A DNA stretch of 64,000 nucleotides from Volutella citrinella (Eukaryota; Ascomycota; Sordariomycetes; Hypocreales; Nectriaceae). The first letter of the stretch is position 1. Each line of letters starts with the position of its first letter. The notes under the pieces are model-generated. The model was not told where the DNA came from. It worked only from the letters and a program-made list of their open reading frames with translations, and did not search any database. The stretch covers positions 1,116,001 to 1,180,000 of the forward strand of contig JAWZSP010000004.1 of the NCBI GenBank assembly GCA_034401135.1, given 5' to 3'. A program made the translations under genes and the position numbers. Below, in pieces: positions 1-10,704 of this stretch.

Positions 1-185
1 CGTCCATGGCGAGGGTTTCAGCCGCCTTGGGCATTGCTGAGCGGCGAGGTGGCAGGTTGGGGCAGACGATAGAGGGAGAGATGAGTGGTTGGATGGGAGG
101 GGAAATGTGAAGGCTGGCAGGCTATTCTTATGCTTTTCAGCTGAGGCCTCAAAGCCTGGGGGCGTGTGTCCATTGGATACAAATT

Positions 186-729
186 ATGTGGCTGTCAGAC
201 GCACCCCCGACGGTCCGCAATTGGGTGTCATCTCGCAGCTCTAGCTGCAGCGACCTTTGCCGACTTCCGCCACGAAAAAAACACAGAGGCGATGCAGACA
301 GCCCGCAGCCTCCAAGACTTCCCCGGCTGGTATTTTCGTTGGCCCGCCTAGACTCGCCGTTGGGTCAGGTGCGCCCGCCGCTTGAGGTGATGTAAGTGGA
401 ACGTCGGCGGTGCCCCAGTAGCCGCAGCCACGCACGCGGCCAACGGCGACGTCAAAGCCGGACGGGATTAAGGCAAACCGATATTTTCAAGCAGATGGGG
501 ACCTGGCAAGACTTCGCCGTGCGGTGTCATCCCGGCGGTATCCAGCTCCAGCTCCGGCGACGCGCATGTCACGGTCCCGTACACCGCAGCTCCGGCGACC
601 ACCATCGGGAGGACCGGCGCCGGTGGGGCCGCTCCCCGCGTCCGCACCCAAACCATCGAATTTGTCCCCGACGACCCGCTGACTCGGCGACCTTGCAAGG
701 GTTTCACGGCTCGCCATTGGCTGCACTAG
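186..729 (+). CDS. weak candidate two-exon small protein
   Basis: An ATG at 186 opens a frame that runs into a canonical GTAAGT donor at 392. Splicing to a CAG acceptor at 494 (exons 186-391 and 495-729, intron 103 nt) keeps the frame and gives a 146-residue product ending at TAG 727-729. The second exon uses G/C-ending codons and contains a locally non-repetitive stretch (TQTIEFVPDDPLTRRP). The first half is rich in Ser, Pro and Arg and looks like many chance ORFs in this GC-rich DNA. No domain, signal peptide or family is recognised. The case rests only on the matched splice signals, so it may be accidental. Confidence 0.2.
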
Positions 730-1645
730 CCACAGCTCGCCGAGCCCTACCGGATGGTCGCCGAACAACGAAGAAAAAGTATGCACAGAAGCTTTTCGTA
801 AGGCGCGCCACCCCATGCGGCCCACCAATGCCCACCAGCTCATCTAGCTGACCCCTTACCTGGCCATCTCATCCCGTGCAACCTGCTTAGAAGCAAGGCC
901 TCGCCACGTCCCAGGGGAACGGAAGAGGGGGTGTAGCCCGGCGATTCGGGATCTCGATCTGCGCCCTGTAAAAGATCCCTCCCTAAGATGCAGACGGCAG
1001 CACCGGTGCGTTGGTTCGGTGCAGGGTCCAAGCCACAGGCCAGGTTTGTCAAGTCAGGCTGTCACATGCAGGCGGCACCTTGAATAATCATGACGACTTA
1101 CCCCAAACGGTGGTCTTGGCCTGTGCGGTGACAGATACGCCCTGTGGGTGGGCAATATCATGCGAGCAACTTAGTGACGCTGCGCTGCCCTCAGATGGTT
1201 CAAGATGGCAACACAAGGGAGTCGACGTAACACGGCAGGCCAACATCACAATACAGGACCGCGGTAGCAGGTTTTGGGTGACCAGTAGACGAATAGTATT
1301 TGCAAAAGTAATCCAAGTAGCCTAATCGGAATATACCACCCAAGGACCCGGACTAAAGGTCCTGTCATCTGTTCCCAAGCCTTGAACGCCCAAAACTCAT
1401 CAAAATAACATGCTCTCCCTGTGGAATCTTGCATATGGGGCCTTGCCCATTTGATAAAAAGGAAAAATTGCGGTAACCATGTCGGTACTCATGGCCAAGT
1501 GATGAGAGTAGATCATCATCATCAAACTCCTTGACGTCGCAGACTCGATGCATATCCAAGTCGGCCTGGCCGTCCAAAGTTTTCATACAAAAAGGGAATT
1601 CACATATCCGTTTCGTTGATCCGTGTCCAGTCCTTGCTGGCACGC
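730..1645. other. intergenic, downstream of the transcription factor gene
   Basis: No convincing gene. This should hold the 3' UTR and terminator of the minus-strand transcription factor that stops at 1646. Short ORFs here lack ATG starts, splice logic or recognisable motifs. Confidence 0.5.
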
Positions 1646-4021
1646 TTACAGCCCCAAGCCACCTTGCATGGTCTGCAGGCTGTCGATATCGTTGATGATG
1701 GAGTCGTCCGCAGCGATGTTCTCCATCACCTGCTGCTGGCTGAGGCCGATCCAGTACTGCGGGGCCATCTGCTGCTGCTTCTTGACCCGGTAGACCTCCT
1801 GTGCAACGGTTCGCACCTCTCGGCTGGCATTCTCTGCCGCACTCCACACCTGGGACAGCTGTGCCAGGGCGCCAATGTTGAGGCGGATCTGTTGGCGCAG
1901 GGTATCGTCGTTGTGCGGGATGAAGAAGAGCGCCCACTTGCTGAGGTGGACGATGGAAGAGAGGGTGATAACGCAAGAGAAGAAGTGCGAGTGGCTCAGA
2001 AGCGGCACCCGGTGGGTGATGAGCTTGCTGATTTCGTTGGCGGATTGAATGGTGTGCTTGGTGTGAGAGTTGAAGTCCTCGGTGGAGGAAACAGGCGCGT
2101 GTGGTGCACATGAGTCAACGCCACGAGCCGGCGACGTGTCAAGTTGCGAGAACGGTTGATGAACGAGAATGGAAGTGGCATGCATCATCATGTGCGCCTG
2201 AAACATCATCTCGTCGATCCGACCGTCCTTGTAGAGGCTGTGTCGCTTCGAGGCAGGCAAGTGCAGTCTCCAGTTGGTGAGCAGTGTCTCGACATGGGTC
2301 AAGTTCTCATCGTCTGGGCCCATAATGGTCGGGATTCTCATAAAGGTTCCTAGGTTGCGGGCGCAGAGGATGCGATAGGCAAAGGAGGAGAATTCACGAT
2401 CATCGCCAGCGAAGTCAGCCTCATCCAGATCCTCGAGATAGACGCATGGCGGGATGTTCTACAAGTCAGGATTAGTATGCATCAGTGCGAGACGAGCAAA
2501 GGATAGGTACGTACCCCTGAAAGGTATTGCATCTCTTCACACGGAAGGGCAACATCGGAGGCAACGTCAAACAGTACAAAGTTGGTTGACTGATGAACGC
2601 CAGCGATCATGCCGTCAATCACGTAGAGATCCCACCATGTTCGTCGCCAACTCTCCTCCATGACGTGGAGACCGCGTCCGTTGATACTTGCAAACGAGCG
2701 CGTGTTGAGCCCGATTTCAACGGCCATATGTTCAGCATCAGCCAGAACCTCGCGGGCCTTGGCCTGCTGGGAGCCGCCGTCAAGGCCAAGGAGGAGGAGC
2801 ATCAAAGCCTGGACGAGGAAGCCGTCCTTGGTCCGGTTGGGCTCATAAGCTTGGCGGTATGCCTCGTCGAATAAAGAGGAGCGAATGGATGCGGCATCCA
2901 CAAACAATGATCCTATCCACCGCATAGCGGCGAGTAGGGGCTGAACCGAGGCATCCTTGGCCATCGAGGCCAGGACGTGCTTGGGGAGTACGAAAGGGTG
3001 CGCCATGTGGAAATTGCGATAGAAGGAGTCGCAATACTGGTCACCAAACGAGGGAAGCGGCATCTGGGATGGGACTGGCTGGTGGTGGTGCTGGTGGTGG
3101 CCGAGAACCAACTCGCTGCCGTCAAGGCCAACGCCCGGGTAGGAGGCATACATGGCAACCGCGTTGCCCGTAGGCACAGGGCTGGGAGCCGGAGACATAA
3201 AGGGCGAGCCAGTACTGTGGTCGGGGAGCATCATGTTGGGGTTGTAAGAGGATGTGAGGGTTGGGGCGGCCAGGGCGTTGGTGGTGGAGGACAAGAGGAC
3301 TGAGGCGGCGTCTGGGCGCGCAGACGATGAGCGGCCCGACGATGAACGGGCTGGGGAGACGCCGTGTCTCCTGGTGTTGTTCTTCGCATTGCGACGCGGG
3401 CCCTTGTAGCCACGGCGAGAAGCGACATAGACGCATTCGCAGTTGGAGCTGGTGCAGCGAGAGCAGGGAGTCTGGCCATCGCACTTGAGGTGTTTACTGC
3501 GCTACAGTGGCTATATGTCAGCAACGAGTCCACTCACTAACACGCAACGCCCTCTCATCCCGTCAATGGTTGAGAATTGATAAAAAAAAAGCTGATGGTT
3601 TCTCATGCGATTTTTCTCTCTTTCTTTTTATGGGCAGGCAGGGAAAGGGAAGGGAACTTACACAGGCAAGGCAGGCAGCGGGCACGGAAGGCGTGCTCAC
3701 CCGACCGGGCTCGAGCGGCGCGCCGGGTGACGTTGACGGCGACGGCCGCCTCTCAATGCTGAAGCCCTGCGAGCTGGGCGATCCAGAGTTGGAAGCGGGC
3801 TCGTCTGCGCCGGAGAAGGCCTCAACGTCCTTCATCATGGGCGTGAAGGAGGACGGCAGAGGATCCATGACGGGCGGATACCAGATGTGAGTGTAGGATT
3901 CGGAGGAGGGGAGGCCAGCGTAAAATGTATAGGGCGACGGCGGATGGGGCGGAGAGTCGGCGGGGAGGGTCTGTGTGGAGGATATAGTTGCCCCAGCCGG
4001 GCGAGGGCTGATGGTATTCAT
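1646..4021 (-). CDS. Zn2Cys6 fungal-specific transcription factor
   Basis: Probable nuclear DNA-binding regulator of 719 residues in three exons: 3662-4021, 2515-3501 and 1646-2458. The frame extends upstream to a GTG at 4075, but the first ATG is at 4021. The zinc cluster spans residues 117-143 with spacing C-x2-C-x6-C-x5-C-x2-C-x6-C. Intron 1 (160 nt, GTAAGT donor) cuts it exactly after the second cysteine. A basic RRGYKGPRR segment follows the cluster. A His/Pro-rich linker leads to the fungal_trans middle homology region from about residue 273 (YCDSFYRNFHMAHPFVLP) through the WWDLYVIDG area. The C-terminus is helical and Gln-rich (VKKQQQMAPQYWIGLSQQQ). The binuclear cluster plus fungal_trans domain are standard for the Gal4-type family. 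The target pathway cannot be read from sequence or neighbours. Confidence 0.92.
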
Positions 4022-7000
4022 GAAAAAGGCGAGGTTTAAGGGGGCGCCTTCGGCAGGGAAGGAGATGGGATTCACACGAGCTTTTGGGGGCCGCGCCCGT
4101 CACAAGGTTTTTGTGACTGGTTGCGAGGCTGCAAGCCCGAAGCCGCCTGTCAGAGCGTGATGCCGTGGAGGGCCTGGGCTGGCTGGCGAGCCTAAAGGAT
4201 TAGGGCCCAGGAATTGCGTAAGGCTAGGTGCGGGCCGTGAGATAATAGTGCAGGTGTATAGGTATGAAGGCCGGGCAGGTAAGGGGGAAAAAACTCGGAC
4301 TGGTCGGCGGGGTGAGAACTGCCAGAGCGCGCGCTAGGCTATAGCTTTGCGAGAGAATTAACTGAGGTTGGCAAGGCTGGCTTGTTGGTGGGGAGAAGTT
4401 GTCGCGTGGAGAGGCGTATCGCTCCTGCTCTCTGTGCGGGAAGCCGTCAGTCGATGTTGATCTGCCCCTGGCAGATAGAGTTCGTATAGCGGACGACGAA
4501 ACTCGTTCTGGTGGACTTGGTGGACCCGTCGCAGCAATGCAATGCTGCTCCTGGAGAGCAAAGGGCGAGCAGGAAAAGTGATCGGTGCCGGTGGTGATGT
4601 ATCCAAGGACTCAGCTGTCATGAGATCTGGGGAGGCACTCGCATTCTAATATCCCTTCGCAGGTGCGCCCCTTCGCCTGCCCGTGCATGCCTACCATTAC
4701 CTACATCCATCTAGTCCTCTTTGCTGCTGCCCCATCGCAACGGTCATGGCCTTTCTGCCCTGCCCTGCGGCCTGCCCTGTCGCACCCGGTCCCAACTACC
4801 GCCAGTAAGCCCTGATCCCCGGGCCATCTGGGGCCCTGCCTGAGCATCCACAGTGGCCCGAGCCCCCGGCCTAGCCCAGCCCTTGCGCATGGCATGCCAC
4901 CACCTTCCACGCTTCACGCCCACCCGCATCTGTATCCACATCGCATCCACGTCGACTCGTAGGCGACATGCTGCCCAGCCTCTGCTCTGGTGCTGCTGTT
5001 GCGTCGCGTTGCCATGGCCAGCGTTTGCTACGTACCCTCATAGTACGCGGTGCTACAGTGCCAGCATCAGAGAACGTGCATTGGCGCTAGTAGATTGCAA
5101 GTAGGTGACTGACTGCCAGCAACGAGACCAGTTCACAACACAGCGCAACGCAACACACACACCACCCCCTTGGGCCTGCACCCCCTTTGCCGCGGCGGGG
5201 TGGGTGTGGGTTTGGGGCATCGCCTAGTCTTTGGTCCCCGCCATTTCTTCATATCAATTCCCGCCATTTGAAGCTGGTGAAATGGTTTCTACCACCCAAC
5301 TGGAGCGGCAGGAATACCGGCCGGCCCTACTGAGTGCGGCCCACCCGGCCCTCAGCTCTGTTGCCACGTTGAGACCACCTCTGCACCTTCGGCTAGAGTC
5401 TACAGAGCCAGCCTTTAGCTCAAGAGGTATTGTCATGATCAGTAACCATTGGAAAACTGTCTTGGGCATTCCATGTACTTCTGCCTCCGTAAACAGAATG
5501 TGACCCTTGCCACTCGTCCGCCAGCCCAGGCCAGCCGCTACCCGACAATTTGGAATGGTGCTTATGCTCAAGAAAAGAACACACATATCCAATCCGCGGG
5601 ATGAGAGCGGTTGAGGCTGCGCCCGGGGTTCCGTAGGGCTGGCTTCAGCCACAGCTGCTCAGCTTTTCCCTGGGTGCCAGCCAAGGGGGGACTGTCCTGG
5701 AACAGCATCACAAGAAAATAGAACTGGACGAAAACCCATCGGCCATGACCGCTGCCGTTTTGGGCGCGCGTATTGGGCCAGCCACAGCCTAGCCAGATGA
5801 TAATAAAAGCGCCCACAGCCGCGATCCTGTGGGCGGGCCAATGGAGAGCCAGATGCTGACTGTAATTTCGGCGTCTGTGAGGGAAGCGGCCAATGGGAGG
5901 GCCAACTGCGGCAATCCTGAGCGAGGCATTGCTGGTCCGGGGAGCTTGGGGCAACGACGGGCGCTGGCTGGTGTCACTGGCGCCAGCCGGGATGGCAGCT
6001 CGAGGGGTTCGGCGCTGCCGGTGCCCATTGCCCTGGACCTCTCTCCTGGGTCTGCCTTGCCAGGCGGGGATGAGCACAGGAGCACAGGACAGGGAGCGCG
6101 CCAAGGGGGCTGACTGGCGTCCTGCAAGCCCGGTGCAAGACTGCTGCAAGGCCGCTGCAGGGTACAGCTCCCGGAACAGCCTGCCGTCGGGTGCCCTACG
6201 ACGCCCCGTACAGGGCAGCTCAGGGCCACCGCGTGCAGCGACTCGGTAGCAGCTCTTGGCAGATGTCCTCGACTCAACCAAGCAGTTCCCGTCCAGTCTA
6301 CCGAGATGAATAAATGGGGAACACCAGAAACCTCGGCCCTGCCCTGTAATCAGGCACAGGCCCATGCCGGGCAATCGCGTACCTCTGCGTGGGCCAGACT
6401 GCCAGCTCGCTTGCCGTTGGAAAACGAAAGGCCATGGGGGGCTAAAGTAAAGGCCGCTCGCTCAAGTTGCCAACCCACACATGTTGTTCAGCCAACCCCA
6501 CTGATAGTATCATGCTGCCCTCTTTATGTGGGTCTCGCCTCCGCAATTTGCCAGTGGCCGTCAACTTTGACATCTCTCCAAACGCGGAAGGCCGTATTAC
6601 CGAATTTTTTTCTTGGGTGGTAAATTCGTAACCCAGGCTGTCGCGGCTTCGATGTGGCCGCGGTTACAGCGTCCTGTCGCTGCACCTCAAGAGTATTAAA
6701 TGCTACCTTGCGTTGTCGGAGTACTAGTAGGGTCCTATGTGTAGGGCTACTAGGGTCGGGTGTTTTTGTGACAGCCCGGCCGACTATCTGGAACCGGACG
6801 CCAAATGACGGCCAGGCGAGAAGCATGCCTCCGTCTGCATCAGCTAGGGCTTGGCATTTTCGCTCTCCAATTATCAGACAGAAGACGCACATCAGCCATG
6901 CCGTGTCTCCGGGATGAGGTGGTCCGATAATCATCATTCACTTGCCTTGTAGGGCCAGCTCGAAAACTGGCGGGCCGCGCACGCCGCTATGTTGCGGGCA

Positions 7001-10000
7001 CGCCTGCTGCCACCCTTCCAACGTTGCCCGCAACCACACCTCACCGACTGGCTGCACTCGCTATCTGGGGCAAAATAGGCCCGGCTGGACAAAGGACGGG
7101 AGCCAAGCAGCTTTCCCCGGATGAATCACGATGAATGAGGGTCGACACGGAATCACCGTCTGCGCGCAACGTGCCATGCTTTCTCCCGCTAAGCGGAGGC
7201 CGGGGGTGGAATACAGCTGCCTGGACTGCCTGGACTGCAGCATCGCGTCGTGTGCAGCAGTGCAGCGGTGGAAGTCGTGGTCGTGGTCGTCTTGGCTCTT
7301 GCGCCTCCACAGTGGCGCACCCTTCATGAGTCCATGGACCATGACCGCCTTAGCAGCCGAAGCACAGACCAAGATTTGCAGGTGGTTTCTCGTCTCCGGG
7401 TCAGTGACATCCCTGGCGAAGTTGATGTCATGCCCCCTGCTGGGCAGGGATATGTGGCCCTGGTGTGCCACGACGGGCTGCCACAGCCTACCAGAGCGGC
7501 CGTGGCGGTATGCAGGCTGCTTGGTAATAGATGACTACTAACAGATGGGTAAGGGCTTAAAATAGATGCATATGTCGGGACCAGCTGTTTCCCGATCTGG
7601 AATACCCAGCACTGTGGTTGGCAGAGACCTGAGATCTGGCTGAGAGCCTATCGACGCCGTCAAACTCGGCCCTATCAGCAAGGAGGCAACCCATTGCCGA
7701 ACGCAGTCTGAGTCGAGGAATTATCGATCTGACATGGGCAGCCGCGATTTTGAAGAAGGGGAGGGGTGCGGGGCTGGGTTGGGTCGCGTAGAGCAGGGCT
7801 GGCTGGCCCAATTGAGACAGAAAGGCGGGCGCCGAATTATGAGCGAGTATTGACGCAACGTCAACTGCCCAATAGCCTTGCCGTCTAAATCTGGCCATGT
7901 TTACTCACCTGCTTACACAGCAGACACGCCGCCCACGAGCGCCCTTTTTCTTCGCACCTGATGTCCCCATGCCAATGCCAGGCGGCGAGCGTCACCTTCT
8001 CGTCTCAATCCATTTCCTTGCAGCAGTTCTATCAGTGCCAATGCACCCCTTGGCCCAGCACCAGGACCGGCCGATGCAAGGCTCAAAGGAAGCCGCGCGG
8101 GTTTACCTGAGTGCCTTGCGCCCCACACTCCCAGCCGACCCGCCATGCTTAAGCCTACCCCGGGCATCCCCGTCGTCGCTCGCAAAAAAATACTGGGCGG
8201 TCCGCAGATCGACGTCAGCTCACAAACCCACCTGGTAAATTACTTACCCAAGGCAGGTGTTGATTATTGCTCTGGGCTGGGCTGGCAGCTCAGTTCGGCT
8301 GCGGCTTCACCCAAAATAGCCCCCAAGACGGCCAAGCTGTGTAAGCACCCAAAAACAAGCAGCAGATTACTCAATCTGCAGGGACAGCCCATTGCCACAA
8401 CATTTGATGCAGAGCTGGTCCACGTTTCAACACGGGTCCAACTGCAGCTCCTCTCATCATAGCTTTCAATCGCTGCCAGTCCTAGGCTGCGGCGTTTGCA
8501 GCGTGGAATTCCGGCTCGCCACCCTCCGCTTAGCTAACACCTCGTCTTGTCGACATGTATGGTAGCCAGGCTGAACAAGTCGAAATCACTGGATAGATTG
8601 CCAAGAGCCTTGCCGAGTCTGTAACAAGCTCGTGTTTGACAATTTATTTAACAAGAGTGGTCCATACATCCTCACCAATCCCCATCTCAAACTCTTCTCG
8701 TGGTTTCGAGCCCTGGGTTCTTATGTTCGGGGGGCGTGAGAGCGCGAAAGCCCGGTCTTGCTCACCGACCCGCCGCCGGATCTCTACTACTAAACTAGCT
8801 CCGTTCGGGATTCACTCAAAGCTTGGTCCGTTATCCGGTCCTTAACTCTTGATAAGTCTACCAATCAATTGTCTCCCCTTAGCTGAGCGTCATCACACGG
8901 GCGCACTTGTGATCATCTCAAGTCAGGTTCGAGTTGAGCCCAAAGGCAGGTGGGCCTCATGCATTCAATCACTTTGTGCAGGGGATATGATGCTTCCCCT
9001 GGCTAGCTGCCGCATAAGCAAAACATCTTACCCCCCAGGAGCGGATTCCCAGGTCTTACACACCTTGTACGGGCTTGAGAGTGACGTTAGCATCACCATA
9101 ACGCCGAGCCGCAAGCAGCACTCCTAATAGCCGAGCTCACACGTAGTTGTCTTGTGCCACAAGCTCGAACCAGCCGCTAGTATGTAAACTTCTTCAAAAA
9201 TCGCATCTGGTGCACTGTTTTCAAGAGACCACTTTGAGAAACCCGTCAACATAACCCGTAACTGTCCTATGAATCGAAAGTCCTAGCCCCCACGACGGAT
9301 TCTGACCCTACTCCACACGCTCTACCAGTGTTTGACCGAGGCCCCGTGCTGCAAGGGACACCTGGCACGCAATAGGGCGTGATCGAAAGGGATAGGACTA
9401 TGTTCACCCCAGACCCGGACGGCTGGGCGCGCGTGTACGCTGCAAGGCGACGGGGCACCGCTGAACAGACGCGAAACGCTAGCCGCGGTCACTTTGACGG
9501 CCCCCAATTTAAAAAGCACTTCCATAGACCCCACGGATGACATGGAAGTGGTTTGTGGTATAGAAGCTTAGCTCGTGATGTTCCAATGGTCCCCGCCCTG
9601 ACGCATTGTCCAGAATCATCTTTCCCATATCACGAATCGTATTTGCCCCTATTCCGATCCTTCGCATGGACAACTCATTCTTCTGTAGTTCTTAGTGCTT
9701 AGTCGCACAGTTCCGATACCTCTCTATACGAACACTAGACCCTTCACCGGAGATGCGATAACAGCAGTGCAGTCAGAAGGTGGCGATCAACGTCCCAGAG
9801 TTGATACGAAGGGGCAATAGAATGACAATACAGGGTAGTAGACAAGCCTTCGGTGGCCATTATCTCCGTGCTTTGCCAATTTCCCATATCCCATCATTCC
9901 CTGAATTTGTGATTGTTCCTAGAGACTGCTCATAGGACGCTGTGAGAGCACAGTCGATAGCTAAGTACTTGGCCGAACTATGCTACCTTTGAGTCACTCT

Positions 10001-10518
10001 TGCAAAATGCTCCTGATTCTCCTAAGCAGTAAGTATGTTTTCTTCGCAGTACCTGACAGCTCCCCAGTTGTCAACAAGAGAAGTTTCTGCGCTGTTTATG
10101 CCGAATTGCATCTGTGTGTTGGGCTCAAATTTCCAGGTTTAGGGTAGGGAGCTGATGCGTGACAAACACCTACTACTAAGGAACTACTAGTACGTGATTC
10201 TCTTAGGAACTGTATCCTATAATGACAAAAAAAGTATTCCTAATGGCAATTATTTCACTATGCGAGATTGGGAGGTTTTGTATAGATATCTAGCGCAGAG
10301 TATACAGAGGGGTATTTAGAAGTCTTGATAAAAATTATAGGAGCTACATCTAGTAATGCGAGATGACTCAGTAAGTTTTCCCCTACACAAGCTGTCGGAC
10401 AATTCATTAGTTCGCCAACTCGTTAGCTCCAGGGTCGTCCCGTCATTAGAGTTCGGGTCTATCGGAAAGAATGCAGAGAGGAAGGCAGTGACTGCGAATG
10501 CCAGCCGACACAGAGAAA
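4022..10518. other. long gene-poor intergenic region
   Basis: About 6.5 kb with no supportable gene. 4.1-8.6 kb is GC-rich and full of chance ORFs in several frames, including one of 268 codons at 5568-6374 with no motif. Two GGCCAATGG boxes lie near 5837 and 5888. From about 8.6 to 10.3 kb the composition shifts: stop codons become dense in all frames and almost no ORF above 60 codons remains. No terminal repeats or transposase motifs were recognised. Confidence 0.5.
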
Positions 10519-10704
10519 TCAGCAACAGCACTCCAGGCACTCGAAGCAACACAATCCAGCGCAGATACCGCAGCAAATCGCCTAGCATATGTGTTAGCCA
10601 TCTCACTCAGCAAGCGTCACCTCGTCTCTAATACAACTCACCCCTCCGTCCTTGCCTCCTCGAAGACCCACGGTGGGCTGGTTCTCCATTGTCATCGGCT
10701 TCAT
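10519..10704 (-). CDS. 41-residue protein with cysteine-rich C-terminal tail
   Basis: A two-exon micro-gene. Exon 1 (10642-10704) starts with ATG and encodes a polar stretch, MKPMTMENQPTVGLRGGKDG plus Gly. The intron (10582-10641, 60 nt) has a GTGAGT donor, a GCTAAC branch point and a TAG acceptor. Exon 2 (10519-10581) encodes AICCGICAGLCCFECLECCC and a TGA stop. Nine of the last twenty residues are cysteine. From memory, short ascomycete proteins with a CCGxCAGLxCFECL-like tail exist, broadly reminiscent of CYSTM-type membrane-anchored proteins, but this was not checked. Such tails are usually proposed to be S-acylated or membrane-associated. Reading through the acceptor without splicing gives a different 90-residue hydrophobic ORF, which is probably a shadow. 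In-frame ATGs at 10695 and 10689 are alternative starts. No function is assigned. Confidence 0.68.

Noticed and set aside
1365..2111. 248-codon minus-strand frame over the transcription factor 3' exon
   Set aside because: Shadow frame; the overlapping frame ending at 1646 carries the conserved C-terminus and joins the upstream exons in phase.
5568..6374. 268-codon minus-strand ORF
   Set aside because: Arg/Pro/Gly/Ala-rich chance frame in GC-rich intergenic DNA, with no motif, no good start context and several overlapping frames of similar length.
8695..9175. tRNA-like B-box sequences (GGTTTCGAGCC and a reverse GGTTCGAGC)
   Set aside because: No matching T-stem, anticodon arm or acceptor stem could be folded around either match.
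10498..10606. 90-96 residue hydrophobic minus-strand ORF (LRWIVLLRVPGVLLLI)
   Set aside because: It reads through the acceptor of the cysteine-rich micro-gene in another frame. The spliced frame has complete intron signals and a much more distinctive product.
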